Of a DNA stretch of 64,000 nucleotides, positions 22,576-64,000 are shown piece after piece; the stretch's first letter is position 1; each line of letters starts with the position of its first letter. The stretch spans positions 155,160,101 to 155,224,100 of the forward strand of contig CM019065.1 of NCBI GenBank assembly GCA_009667805.1. Direction: 5' to 3'. The stretch is from Leptobrachium leishanense (lineage: Eukaryota > Chordata > Amphibia > Anura > Megophryidae). Under the pieces are notes generated by a model. That model did no database searches. It had not been told where the DNA came from and saw nothing but the letters and a program-made list of their open reading frames with translations. Position numbers and translations under genes: made by a program.

Positions 22576-23573
22576 AGATCCAGCACTCTAGGACCAATGT
22601 TCACAGCTGTAACCCCAAAGACTTTCCCCATAATGGCGCACAAAATAAAAACGGTGGCTTATTAGGTTTCTATATGAAGACATCAGTAGTGAATAAAATA
22701 ATTGAATTTGTTGTTCTATAATTTTATTAATTTTTTAATCTAAAAATAAATAAATAGCAAGGCACCTCTTGCTATTTTCCATAATCTCAAATATCTTCCT
22801 CATACCTTCATACAATGAAACATTGAGGGTCACCTAGCCTAAATGTAGTATGTATTGATATTTTCTCCAATTAATTTAAGTCCATTAGTTTACTGAGTGG
22901 AATGGGCTAACCAACGTTAAGTCGTTGACTGCCACTTGCAGGCAGCTGTTTGTAAATGCAATCTCCTGCAAAATGTAATTACAGTAATGGTAATTTGTAA
23001 AATCCAATAGGCCTTATTCCCTAGTGAACACTAACTGAAACATGTGGATGAGTAAGCGTTATCCTGACGTTAAGTGAATTTAATGCATTGCATGCCTCCC
23101 CCAAATTACATCCATAACGCAAAACCCCTTAAAAATGCGTTAGCGCATCGGTGATTGCACTAGCTTGCACAAGCTTACTGTACTTTAAGCAACCTATACT
23201 TACCCTAACGCTAATAACTTATTACGCTCCCCATGGTAAGTAAGGTATTACAAAGTCCTAGTGCTAATTTCCGCACCGATGGGTTAACATAAAATTTAGC
23301 GACACCTAAAACCTGGTGCTAGTGATTTCCACTTTTTCTTGTTGATGTACCACTCATGTTGGCAGGGATCAAAGAGGAAGGACGCTCCCACAGCAGCATA
23401 TATATAATCCAGGTATGTGCAACATTGTTGGATCTCCACAGATCTATCCTGATTGACCGGCCCAGGCCATTAGTCATGCCCTCTTCCCAATCTGTCCAGG
23501 GGATTCTTTCATGCACTAAATTGAAGATAAACAGCCGCAGCTTAAATGTGGGTTTTCCTGTAGTTTCTCCATC

Positions 23574-23662
23574 TCCTGGGCATGGAACGTGACATAGGCC
23601 ACGCTGGCACTGGGGCCTCAAATAGGCCCGGTGGCTGCGTGGCCTATGTCACGTTCCATGCC
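23574..23662. repeat. Hairpin with about 30-bp arms
   Basis: GGCATGGAACGTGACATAGG and its continuation CCACGC are repeated inverted at GCGTGGCCTATGTCACGTTC, with a loop of about 35 bases. The arms are almost perfect. Confidence 0.75.
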
Positions 23663-24221
23663 CAGTGAGATCAATCATGTGTGTGGATGTGTGACCACGT
23701 GTGTGGATATGTGGGTATATGGATGTGTGACTGTGTGGGCTCTGTGACACATTCATACATACCGCGCATTGCTGTTTTTTTGTTGTTGTTGTGCTCTGTG
23801 ATATACTCATAAGCACCCCGCACATTGTGGAGCTCTGTTCTGCAATAATATGCAATGTGTATGAGCATATCAAAGAGTTCAACAGCAATAAAACAGTAAT
23901 GTGTGGTGGGGGGGGATTTCATTCATGGACCCAGGCAGCACAGTGTCTTGGGCGAGCCCTTCCCATTGGAGATGATTTTAGGAAATTAAACTGCTGTTTT
24001 CTTTTTTTTAGCCAGACTGAATTTAGAGGGTTACTTTAAAAACCACTAGATTGACTCTTTAGTATGCAATAATAACCACATATTAAATTATTTAACCCAG
24101 GTATCTCCAACTCTAGATGTTTCTAAACTACACCTCCCAAGATTCTGTGGCCATTTTTTGCATTCAAAAAATTCAAGGAATTGTAGGAAATAAACATCTG
24201 GGGGCCCACAGATTTCTGATT

Positions 24222-24228
24222 GCAATAT

Positions 24229-24262
<34 letters not shown>
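24222..24262. repeat. (AT)n microsatellite
   Basis: Pure alternating AT with one interruption, followed by ATTGC; short palindromic flanks (TGCAATATAT..ATATTGCA). Confidence 0.85.
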
Positions 24263-24263
<1 letters not shown>

Positions 24264-25825
24264 TGCAAACACTAATTAAGTTGCTAGCAAACACATTCTA
24301 TTCACTCGCCATCATTATCTTTCAGCTGTTGGAGTAATGGGAACAGATGGTTTTGCACAGACCATCTCACAGTCATTAGTGGAAGTACCACCTTAGGGTG
24401 TCATGACTATTTAATATACAAAATTGTGTCTCTTATACATGGTACAAAATAAGAATCGAAGATCAGTAAAATAACCTTTGATCATCAACTCACATAAAGT
24501 GCATTAGGTCCAACACTATAAGACTGGTGGATTATCACATGAGCTACTTACATTTCTGTATACAGTGACCCACCCTGACAGCTAATAAAACTAGCATGAC
24601 AGTGCAATCCTCTGAGCAGTCCCAATCATATGTAACTATAAGACTAGGGCTGGGCTACTTTTCTCCCTTTTTCATGATTAAATCCTGTTTGACGTCATAC
24701 TCGATTTTTATTTATGAAAATTGAGGAATGCTGATTTTTTAAATTAATGGAGCATGTATCTAAACATCAGCAGATCAAAGCCATAAGAGCAGACACCTTT
24801 GCCTCTGCTCTGCCTATGTTTGGATGGATGCTCCATCAATATAAAAATCCAGAATCTTCAAATTTTGTAAAGGTAAAATCAAAGGTGCCCTTAAACTAAT
24901 CAAGGAAGTCGTCCCACTTACCTTGTGAACTATTGTAAAAAGTTAATAGATCAATTGATGAAAGTATAAAGAAGTAAAATAGACATTTCTTATATGTCAT
25001 CCTTTGAGCAGCACTGAGTGAGTTCTACTGCCTTTTTATAGCTATGAATAAATACAAAGTCACAGATATAAACAATTGTTTTTTTTTAATTCCAGATACA
25101 GTGTATAAAAATTATAAAAAGAGCAAACACTTTCTTTATATATACTCTGCTCAGTGCTACACCTGCTTTAAAGCTGATTTTTGTAGACATAAATGGTTTA
25201 AAAAGGGGGATTAAAACTGTAGGGATTGTGGAGAATAAAAACAAGGCTTTGAATGTCTACTCCAAGTGTCCTGAATTTTGCATGATTCATAAGAATCCAA
25301 TCAACCACCACATGCGTCCATTATAGGACTTACACCTGCACAGAAATATATTAAAATATTTACAAACCTTATATACAAATAAAAGCCCATTGTAATCTTG
25401 TACAGTAACTACAGGATGAATGTCAAAGGAATTAAAGTTATATATCTCAATACAAACAGTGCTAATCCCTATCCATAAAAGAAAAGTGTTGGCATGGAAT
25501 CCCAATTGAAATGATAGAACTTAAAGGGACACTACTCATCTGGACCACTTTAGCCTTTTAAAATGGTCAGGATGTTTAGAGTCTCCCCGCTTCTACCCCT
25601 GTCCCTGCTGCCCCAATCTGGTGAAATGGTGAAGTGCAGGATTTTCCTCCACCCACCCAACGCCACTAGCAGCCACTGATAGAGTGTGTACTCCGAGAGG
25701 CAGCCAATGGATTGTATCTGCACAAGCGTTCGCAGCCCAGATCCATTATTCTATCAGCGCTACGGAACTTGTGTACATAAAGTGTCCAAGTCCTGTAGTG
25801 GTATGCATTTTGCAGTTCCTCTGCT

Positions 25826-25983
25826 GTGTGCTATGAGTTCCTACGGGAATAGGGCCCTCATCTCCTCCTGTACTGGTTTGTCAAATGTTGTTCAATGTAT
25901 TGTAACCCTGTCTATACTGTGCCCATTGTACAGCGCTGCGGAATATGCTGGCGCTTTATAAATAAAGATTAATAATAATAATA
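25826..25983 (+). mobile_element. L2/CR1-like LINE 3' end
   Basis: Contains GGGAATAGGGCCCTCATCTC and the terminal GTACAGCGCTGCGGAATATG, then GGCGCTTTATAAATAAAG and an (ATA)n tail. It is the 3' untranslated end only. Same family as 7915-8214, 37605-37755 and 49951-50487. Confidence 0.75.
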
Positions 25984-26636
25984 TGCAAGTTGTGTAAAAG
26001 CAGAAACTGCATAGTAAAGCTTCAGGAATTCTGGGTTCGGAAGACCCTTAACTGTAGAGGAGGAGCTGCGCACGCCAAGCGACAAAAGGTGAGTACCTAA
26101 ACTTAAATTTAAAATGTAGATAAAAAAATAAAATAATTGGGCAGAGGCTGTTAGTGGCATATGTTCAATTATTTCAAGGCTGAAAAGGAGCGCTATTTTA
26201 GTAGAGTATCCCTTTACTACAGTTAAGAAGAACGGGAATGAAGAATACTTATAAATCCCATTAAATATGAGAAAAACAATTCAGGCAAATTAAATTAATA
26301 AACCTTTATACTGTGTTACTGGAATTTCTAGAAATATATATCTATTAAAGCATTCTTACAGGAATTCCACATCAGGGTCTATGTAGATGACTGGTTGTGT
26401 GGTAATGCTAAGAAGAAATGTTATATTAAGATACCTGCACTGCAGTGAATGCTGGGTAAAGTGCAAATGTTGGCCCAATTAACATATATCTTTCCCAGTA
26501 CCTTGAGAATTAGAGGTGCTGCCTGTAATCTAATAGAAACATGGCTTAAAGAGAGTATATTACTGTCTTTGCCAACTGCAGGTTCATGCAGTATATACTG
26601 GCAATTTCATTAAGAGTTTGTAAATGATATTGCACG

Positions 26637-27455
26637 CAGGGTCGGATTTGCATCTCATGAACCTGTAGGCACAGAAATGTAAAGCGCCCCTACCCCCACC
26701 CCCCAACAAAAACCAAAAAAATAAACATGCCAAAATGACTTTTTACCTTTTTTGTTTTGGGGCAAACAAAAAAAAAGAAAACCATTTTAAAAAGCTGAAA
26801 AACAGTTTCCCTCTCAAATCAAATGTAGGGGCAGAATCTGTTGCCTTAGTTCAGTTGATGCAGTGGCATTGTTTGTTTTATATGTAAAAGCATATATTGC
26901 CTCTGCTGTAGAACAGAGAAAAAAATTGCATTTAGTTTTTTCAGTTTTTTAATTTATACACATTACATGGTCATGTTTGGTATCATTGAAAAGACCGGAC
27001 TCTGACCTTTCCAATGACACCTCACTTAACATTGTGCGGTGTAGAATTCAGTGCAGTGTCACGGTCTAGGTTGTCGATGAAACAATGCATTGCATCATGA
27101 GCTCCACACTTGCTGGCAGGATGGGAAATGAGAAGGCGAATTAGCGCAGCATTGCTGTTCACTTTTTAATTGTAAACTGAATAATAGTGCTGCATTAACA
27201 AAATACATTTTTCTATTTTTTTTTCTATTTTATCTTTAAATAAAACTAACCTGGTTATATTTGGTATCACTGGAGTGTCCATATTTTGGCCTTTCCAATG
27301 ATACCTCACATGTCCCTCTAGCCCTTAGGGCTCCAGAGATACAGTGGTCTAAATAATTGTAAAAAAATATATATATATATTTTTGCAGAGCATGGTGCCC
27401 CCTTGTGGCAGGTGTAGGCACATGCCTACTCTGCCTAGTTATAAATCCAGCCCCG
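26637..27455. mobile_element. hAT-like element, copy F1
   Basis: Starts CAGGGTCGGATTTGCATC and ends TATAAATCCAGCCCCG, an imperfect inverted pair. Flanks are ATTGCACG (26629-26636) and ATTGCACA (27456-27463), a 7-of-8 target duplication. The interior matches 43339-44023, including TTACATGGTCATGTTTGGTA. No transposase. It lies about 450 bp downstream of the ADAM28 stop codon. Confidence 0.8.
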
Positions 27456-27463
27456 ATTGCACA

Positions 27464-27903
27464 TGGTTAGTGCCCTTGATAGGTAGTCTATGGCTCCAGC
27501 ATCTTTTTAAAATAGCCTTAGAAACACACAGAAGCGAAAACACACATATTTATCATGTACATAATATATATGTCATGAATGATCAGGATAACCTTTTATC
27601 GCTTCCAAAAATAGAAAATGCATAAAAATATAGAACAGATTAGCTGACGTGTCAGACGTTACAGAGTGTAAGGCAGGGAGCAATTCTTTGTCCTCACAGT
27701 GCAGACAGCTCAGGGTAATACAGGACAATACAGAGCTGGATGTCAGTGTTCTTGACAGATCCTTTACTTCAGACAGGTCCAGGAGACTGCAAACATACAA
27801 TCAGTTCCACACAGGCATGTCCATACCAGACTGAAATAAAATTTCACGGATGCTGTGCTTAGCGGCTGTTTTTAAAGTCTTTGTTCTGGCTGTTTAGTTA
27901 CTA
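27464..27903 (-). other. ADAM28 3' untranslated region (start)
   Basis: Follows the TGA at 27906-27904 on the minus strand. I find no AATAAA on the minus strand before the hAT-like element at 27455; an AGTAAA variant lies near 27760. The true 3' end is not established. Confidence 0.4.
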
Positions 27904-59121
<31,218 letters not shown>

Positions 59122-59238
59122 CTGTATAAAGAGATGGCATTATGAATTGACCAGTGAGATTAGCCGAATATAAAGGGAAGGATGACACACAAACAGGACA
59201 AGGGTAAAAGAAAAACTATGACAGACTATTCTCACTAT

Positions 59239-59389
59239 CAGGGTTATTCAGAAAGCGTGAAAAGCAGGAGAAAGACTGGAGAATGAAAAATTCTCCCTTT
59301 CATCTCACTTTCCAAATCCGCTATTTTGACCTAGAATTTTTCATTCTCCAGTCATTCTCCTGCTTTTCACCTCTCTCTGAATAACCCTG
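59239..59389. mobile_element. Short palindromic MITE, copy 3
   Basis: Starts CAGGGTTATTCAGAAAGCGT and ends CTCTCTGAATAACCCTG. TAT is duplicated on both sides (59236-59238 and 59390-59392). Arms GAAAAGCAGGAG..GACTGGAGAATGAAAAATTC are mirrored. Confidence 0.85.
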
Positions 59390-59791
59390 TATGTATGCTG
59401 GAGTTGGACAGCAGGAGAAATATTTAATGAGTGTAACATAACATTATTATTGAATACTCTGAGGTTTATTCACCAAACACAGATTGCAAAGAATAAAACT
59501 GAATTTCAAATTTTAGCCACATCAATTAATCTTTACAACTCTGTCACAGCCTATATTTTCTAAAATACTTGGTACTGTGTGATTTCAATGATAAAGTATA
59601 AAATAGAGTACTTATATATGTTAGTAAAAGTATGATTTCTGGTTACATCTTGTAAAATACAAAGATGTATCCTGCTGTGATATTGCAACATTTAACGCTC
59701 ATATTTGCTTTTTTAAGGATTTGGTTACACTGCTAATGTAAGTTTTAGTATGGAAATAGTGTTGGATATAAGCGTATGAAATGAAAATATA
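59390..59791. other. Unannotated ADAM28 intron sequence
   Basis: AT-rich; no exon or repeat recognised. Confidence 0.4.
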
Positions 59792-60686
59792 CAGGGTTAT
59801 TCAAAGAGATTCGAAAAGTCACTGCACGTTCGGTGACTTTTCGTTCTCTTCAATTCGGCTCCTTTTGCCGATCCCATTTCAGGGGACCCTGCGGTGTATT
59901 CAGCAAGCACCACAGGGTCCCCGAATTGCAGGGAAAAGGTACCGCAAACCTGACGAAAAATAACCGCAAAACCCACTGTATGCACGCCGAAAACCCCCCA
60001 AAACATCTGGATTAACCTGGAAAAAGCCCGAGCAGGAGCCGATCGCACACAGCCGAAGCAGCTGAGACGCAGACGAGGGAGGTGAATAAATTAGCAAAAT
60101 AGCTTGTGTGAATCTGTGAAAATGAAATGCTGTTTGCAAAGAAACTACTGAGCGAAAATGTCTGAAATTTACACAGGAGGTCCAGGGAATGATAATAAAA
60201 AGGGCTGTTACAGAAAAAAGAAGTAAACTTAAAAAAAAAAAAAAAAGAAATTGGACTTTTAAAAAAAAAAAAAGAAAAATGCTTAAAATATCCCAAAAAA
60301 ATCTATAAATAAAGAGACTCTTTACTGCATAATTTTATAATGAACGGTTTATTAGATATTGAATTAAAACGGGAATATTTTTAACATTGAAGCCTATGGG
60401 ATTCTCCTGAATAAACTTGTCGAATGAAACCACCGAATGGCAGGGCATTTCGGGAACCTTTCACTGCTTGTTTGTGTTCTCTGAATAGCCGAAGCAGTGC
60501 TTTTCATGGGGATTTCTCTGCTCTCGAACAGGCACCGAACAGGCACCGTATGTTCAGGTAATTCGCCAGGATTTGGCGAATTGCCTGCTCTCTGGATAGC
60601 CGAATGGCCAGGAAAGGTAACCGAACGCTGATTTTCAGCGTTCGGTTACCTTTCTCAAGCAATTCGGATCTCTTTGGATAACCGTG
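59792..60686 (+). mobile_element. CAGGG-type element, copy 5, complete
   Basis: Starts CAGGGTTATTCAAAGAGATT and ends CTCTTTGGATAACCGTG. ATA lies on each side (59789-59791 and 60687-60689). Closely matches 42433-43335 along its length, including both subterminal hairpins. Confidence 0.9.
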
Positions 60687-60689
60687 ATA

Positions 60690-61559
60690 CAGGGCTAATC
60701 AAAGAGAATCGAAAAGTCACCGCACGTTCGGTGACTTTTCATTCGCTGCATTTCGGCGCGATTCGGCAATCCTAGTTCACCGACCCTGCGGTGTATTCAG
60801 CAAGCAGCACAGGGCTGCCGTACTGCAGGGAAAACCTGCCGCAAATCCGACAAACACTCTCTGCAAAACACTGACCGAAACCCGCAGAATACAGCTGGAT
60901 TAACCCCGCCGAACACGCCGCAGAAACCCGACTAGCCACCGATCACAGTGCAGAGCAGCCGCCGGAAAAATCTGACATGCAGACGAATGAGGTGAAAAAA
61001 AAATAAAAACAGTTCGCTTGAAAGTTTGAAATTTGAAACCCTGTTTGCAAAAAAACTACTGAACGAAAATGCCTGGAATTTACATATAAGATCCAATGAA
61101 TGATAATAAAAAGGGCTGTTACAGAAAAAAGAAAAACAGGACAAATTTTTTGCAATAAAAATCCCAAAAAATGCCTAACTGATCCTACAAAATCTATAAT
61201 GAAAGAGACTTTTTACTGTAGAATATAATATTAAATGGTTTATTAGATATTGCATTAAAACGGGAATATATTTAACATTGCAGCCTATGGGATTTGTCTG
61301 AATAAATCTGTCAAATGAGACCACCGAACAGCAGGGAAATTCGGCATCTTTTCCCTGCTGTTTGGTGTTCTCTGAAGCATTGCTTCTCTATGGGGATTTC
61401 ACTGCCTTCGAACAGGCACCGTACGTGCAGGCAATTCGCCAGCATTTGGTGAACTGCCTGCTCTCTGAATAGCCGAATGGCCAGGAAAGGTAACCGTACG
61501 CTGAATTTCAGTGTTCAGTTACCTTTCGGCCACAATTCGGATCTCTTTGAATTACCCTG
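60690..61559 (+). mobile_element. CAGGG-type element, copy 6, complete
   Basis: Starts CAGGGCTAATCAAAGAGAAT directly after the ATA that ends copy 5, and ends CTCTTTGAATTACCCTG followed by ATA (61560-61562). Same orientation as copy 5 but clearly more diverged in the middle. Confidence 0.88.
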
Positions 61560-61639
61560 ATAATTTCTACCCTTCTAAAAATATCGGTAACATTTGGAGC
61601 AAAAAGCAATATCAAAAACATAGGGCTAGACTACATACT

Positions 61640-62721
61640 CAGGGCCGGTGCAAGCTTTTTTGCCTAGTCAGGCGAAGGTCTGTTTTGGTGCCCCCCCCCC
61701 CCGTCATGTCAAGCCAATCAGGATAGAGATGCATAATAATCTCTATCGTGAGTGTTCGGTGTCGTCACGCAGAGATTAAAGGATGCTTAAAGTTGGTCTT
61801 GCAAGGACAACCTTTAGCAGCGTTGTGAGTCACTGATTGGGGGGACAGCCACCAGTGCTGTCTTTATGGACTTATATAAACACTGTCTTTCTTCTGGAAA
61901 GGCAGTAGTTACATTTGTCAGACTGTAGGAACAACATATTTGGGTATATATTTGCGGCCCCCAGCTCATGTATGGGTATATATTTGCGGCCCCCACCTGC
62001 TCATATGGGTATATTTGCGGCCCCCTGCTCATGTATGGGTATATATTTGCGGCCCCCAGCTCATGTATGGGTATATATTTGCGGCCCCCAGCTGCTCATA
62101 TGGGTATATTTGCGGCCCCCTGCTCATGTATGGGTATATATTTGCGGCCCCCAGCTCATGTATGGGTATATTTGCGGCCCCCAGCTGCTCATATGGGTAT
62201 TATTTATGGTATAAATTTTCCCCCAGCGAGTCTCTTCCCTCTCTGCTCAGCTGACTGTGTCTGATTGACTGTGACAGTGTGCACAGCACTGCTCACTGCT
62301 GCCTGCTGACTTCTGCTGCCTCACCTTGGCACTGCAGGCCCCCCCGTCGCCCGCTGGCGTTCTAGTTCTACTCAGTCCACACTCTCAGGCAGTCAGGGAG
62401 GGAGTGAGATGAGAGACCAGACCACCAGGGACAATCAGGGACCAGACCAGGTAGTAGGTTTTTTAGTAGCAACAATTTTTTAGGCTTAGCTTAAGCTATG
62501 CACCGCCACCGTCGCTCTCTGCGTCCCCCTCGTGTGACACGTGACGTCACGTCTCGAGGCGACTGGTGCGAGCGGCCGCTGGCGCTGGCCAGGCATGTGA
62601 TGCACACGTGCACACGCACCTTTCCCGCTCGCCTGTGATTGGATTCGGGAAGCAAGGCCAGGCAGGGAACCACGTGGTGCTTGTTGTCCCCTCCCTCTCA
62701 TTGCCCCCTTCCAATCCCAGG
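61640..62721. mobile_element. hAT-like element with minisatellite (left end; right end not found)
   Basis: Starts CAGGGCCGGTGCAAGC after TACATACT. Like 31385, it has GCCTAG.CAGGCGAAG and a C13 run near the end, then a minisatellite (61938-62203) and a GC-rich part (to 62721). No matching GGCCCTG end is seen before another element begins at 62722, so its right end may lie beyond the window. Confidence 0.6.
61938..62203. repeat. Minisatellite, core GCTCATGTATGGGTATATAT, about nine copies
   Basis: Units of 26-33 bp: CAGCTCATGTATGGGTATAT, then ATTTGCGGCCCC. The core matches the arrays at 17171, 31455 and 63000. Confidence 0.92.
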
Positions 62722-62784
62722 CAGGGGCGGATCCAGAGACTAGTCTCGGGAGGGGCACTTACAGAAAATAAGGTGTTTTAGCAG

Positions 62785-62995
62785 AGAGCCCGACTCACGA
62801 GAATTTACAGAGGGCCCGGCTCACAGGAGCTTACAATCTAGAGGAGCAGAGGGCCCGGCTCACAGGAGCTTACAATCTAGAGGAGCAGAGGGCACCCAGG
62901 AGCTTACAATCTAGAGGAGCAGAGGGCACCCAGGAGTTTACAATCTAGAGGAGCAGAGGGCACCCCGGATTTTACAATCTAGAGGAGCAGAGAGC
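62785..62995. repeat. Tandem repeat, six copies of 30-40 bp
   Basis: Units contain GGAGCTTACAATCTAGAGGA and GCAGAGGGCACCCA, with the first copies longer (GGCCCGGCTCACA). Confidence 0.85.
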
Positions 62996-62999
62996 CCCC

Positions 63000-63990
63000 A
63001 GCTCACACATGAATTTGCCCCCAGCTCAAGGATTTGCCCAGCTCATGGATTTGCCCCCAGGTCATGGATTTGCCCAGCTCATGTATTTGCCCCCAGGTCA
63101 TGGATTTGCCCAGCACATGGATTTGCCCCCAGCTCATGGATTTGCCCCCAGGTCATGGATTTGCCCAGCTCATGGATTTGCCCCCAGGTCATGGATTTGC
63201 CCAGCACATGGATTTGCCCCCAGGTCATGGATTTGCCCAGCTCATGTATTTGCCCAGCTCATGTATTTGCCCCCAGGTCATGGATTTGCCCAGCACATGG
63301 ATTTGCCCCCAGCTCATGGATTTGCCCCCAGGTCATGGATTTGCCCAGCTCATGTATTTGCCCCCAGGTCATGGATTTGCCCAGCACATGGATTTGCCCC
63401 CAGGTCATGGATTTGCCCAGCTCATGGATTTGCCCCCAGGTCATGGATTTGCCCAGCTCATGTATTTGCCCCCAGGTCATGGATTTGCCCAGCACATGGA
63501 TTTGCCCCCAGGTCATGGATTTGCCCAGCTCATGTATTTGCCCCCAGCTCATGGATTTGCCCCCAGCTCATGGATTTGCCCAGCACATGGATTTGCCTCC
63601 AGGTCATGGATTTGCCCAGCTCATGTATTTGCCCAGCTCATGTATTTGCCCCCAGCTCATGGATTTGCCCCCAGGTCATGGATTTGCCCAGCTCATGGAT
63701 TTGCCCCCAGGTCATGGATTTGCCCAGCTCATGGATTTGCCCCCAGGTCATGGATTTGCCCCCAGGTCATGGATTTGCCCCCAGCTCATGGATTTGCCCC
63801 CAGGTCATGGATTTGCCCAGCTCATGGATTTGCTCCCAGGTCATGGATTTGCCCAGCTCATGGATTTGCCCCCAGGTCATGGATTTGCCCAGCTCATGTA
63901 TTTGCCCAGCTCATGTATTTGCCCCCAGGTCATGTATTTGCCCCAGGTCATGGATTTGCCCCCAGCTCTCACCTGGATTGTTGCCCCAGC
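63000..63990. repeat. 19-bp minisatellite, core CAGCTCATGGATTTGCCCC, about 53 copies
   Basis: Alternating CAGCTCATGGATTTGCCC and CAGGTCATGGATTTGCCC units with CAGCACATGG variants. Pairs form a 38-40-bp higher-order repeat. It is the same core as 17171-18838 with ATATT reduced to ATTT. The minus-strand frame 63552-63259 is an artefact. Confidence 0.94.
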
Positions 63991-64000
63991 TCCGGCAGGG

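Larger units (their letters stand above)
22576..25825. other. Mostly unannotated intergenic DNA
   Basis: No gene recognised. It contains an exact-arm hairpin at 23582-23662, a GT-rich tract near 23675-23735 and an (AT)n run at 24222-24262. 23020-23340 (ACGCTAATAACTTATTACG..) resembles parts of 37832-38570. Confidence 0.4.
62722..64000. mobile_element. hAT-like element with minisatellite (left part, runs off window)
   Basis: Starts CAGGGGCGGATCCAGAGAC after ATCCCAGG, with GGGAGGGGCAC close behind, the usual look of a hAT-type end. Then come a short repeat block (62785-62995) and the 19-bp minisatellite to 63990. The right end is outside, so no target duplication can be checked. Confidence 0.6.

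Noticed and set aside
59122..64000. Upstream ADAM28 exons (metalloprotease domain with the zinc-binding motif)
   Set aside because: I searched the minus strand for a HExxHxxGxxH-type segment and for disintegrin-adjacent exons and found none. The region is filled by transposons and minisatellites.

Overview
The window is vertebrate nuclear DNA, most likely from a frog or other amphibian. The one cellular gene is an ADAM-family metalloproteinase-disintegrin, best matched to ADAM28. It is split into small exons by introns full of DNA transposons (hAT, Tc1/mariner and many short inverted-repeat elements) plus an L1-type LINE, L2-like LINE tails, tRNA-derived SINEs and minisatellites. That mix is typical of anurans. 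The species cannot be read from the sequence, and no bacterial or organellar signature is present.

The gene runs on the minus strand. Fourteen 3'-terminal coding exons can be placed between 59121 and 27904, each with AG/GT borders and compatible phases. They sum to 1,309 coding bases (435 codons plus a stop) and encode, in order, the disintegrin domain, cysteine-rich domain, EGF-like module, transmembrane helix and a proline-rich cytoplasmic tail. The prodomain and metalloprotease exons are not seen here and should lie beyond position 64000.

Layout. 1-381 is the right end of a hAT element. 382-10413 is intergenic, with short inverted-repeat elements, two SINE copies and minisatellites. 10414-19099 is a hAT-like element with an 8-bp target duplication; it carries a minisatellite and has been split by a near-complete L1 (10500-16995, minus strand). 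19665-21217 is a broken Tc1 element. 21285-27455 holds more short transposons. From 27904 rightward the ADAM28 exons alternate with insertions: an inverted-repeat element (28072-29374), a minisatellite-bearing hAT-like element (31385-32126), a decayed Tc1 (35090-36321), one element nested in another (42407-44023), and a long hAT (45108-52069) that contains a Tc1 with an intact transposase (49774-51919), itself split by an L2-like LINE tail. Then come a solo LTR (52789-53192), two related hAT-like elements (53709-54190 and 55997-58419), two adjacent CAGGG elements (59792-61559), and two more minisatellite-bearing elements running to the window edge.

The most striking pattern is that several hAT-like non-autonomous elements carry long internal minisatellites. 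Four elements or element starts share a recognisable core motif (CAGCTCA..TGGATAT..TGCCC). A second pattern is a ~0.9 kb family with ends CAGGGTTATTCAAAGAGAT, 3-bp target duplications and a separate hairpin near each end; it is present six times.
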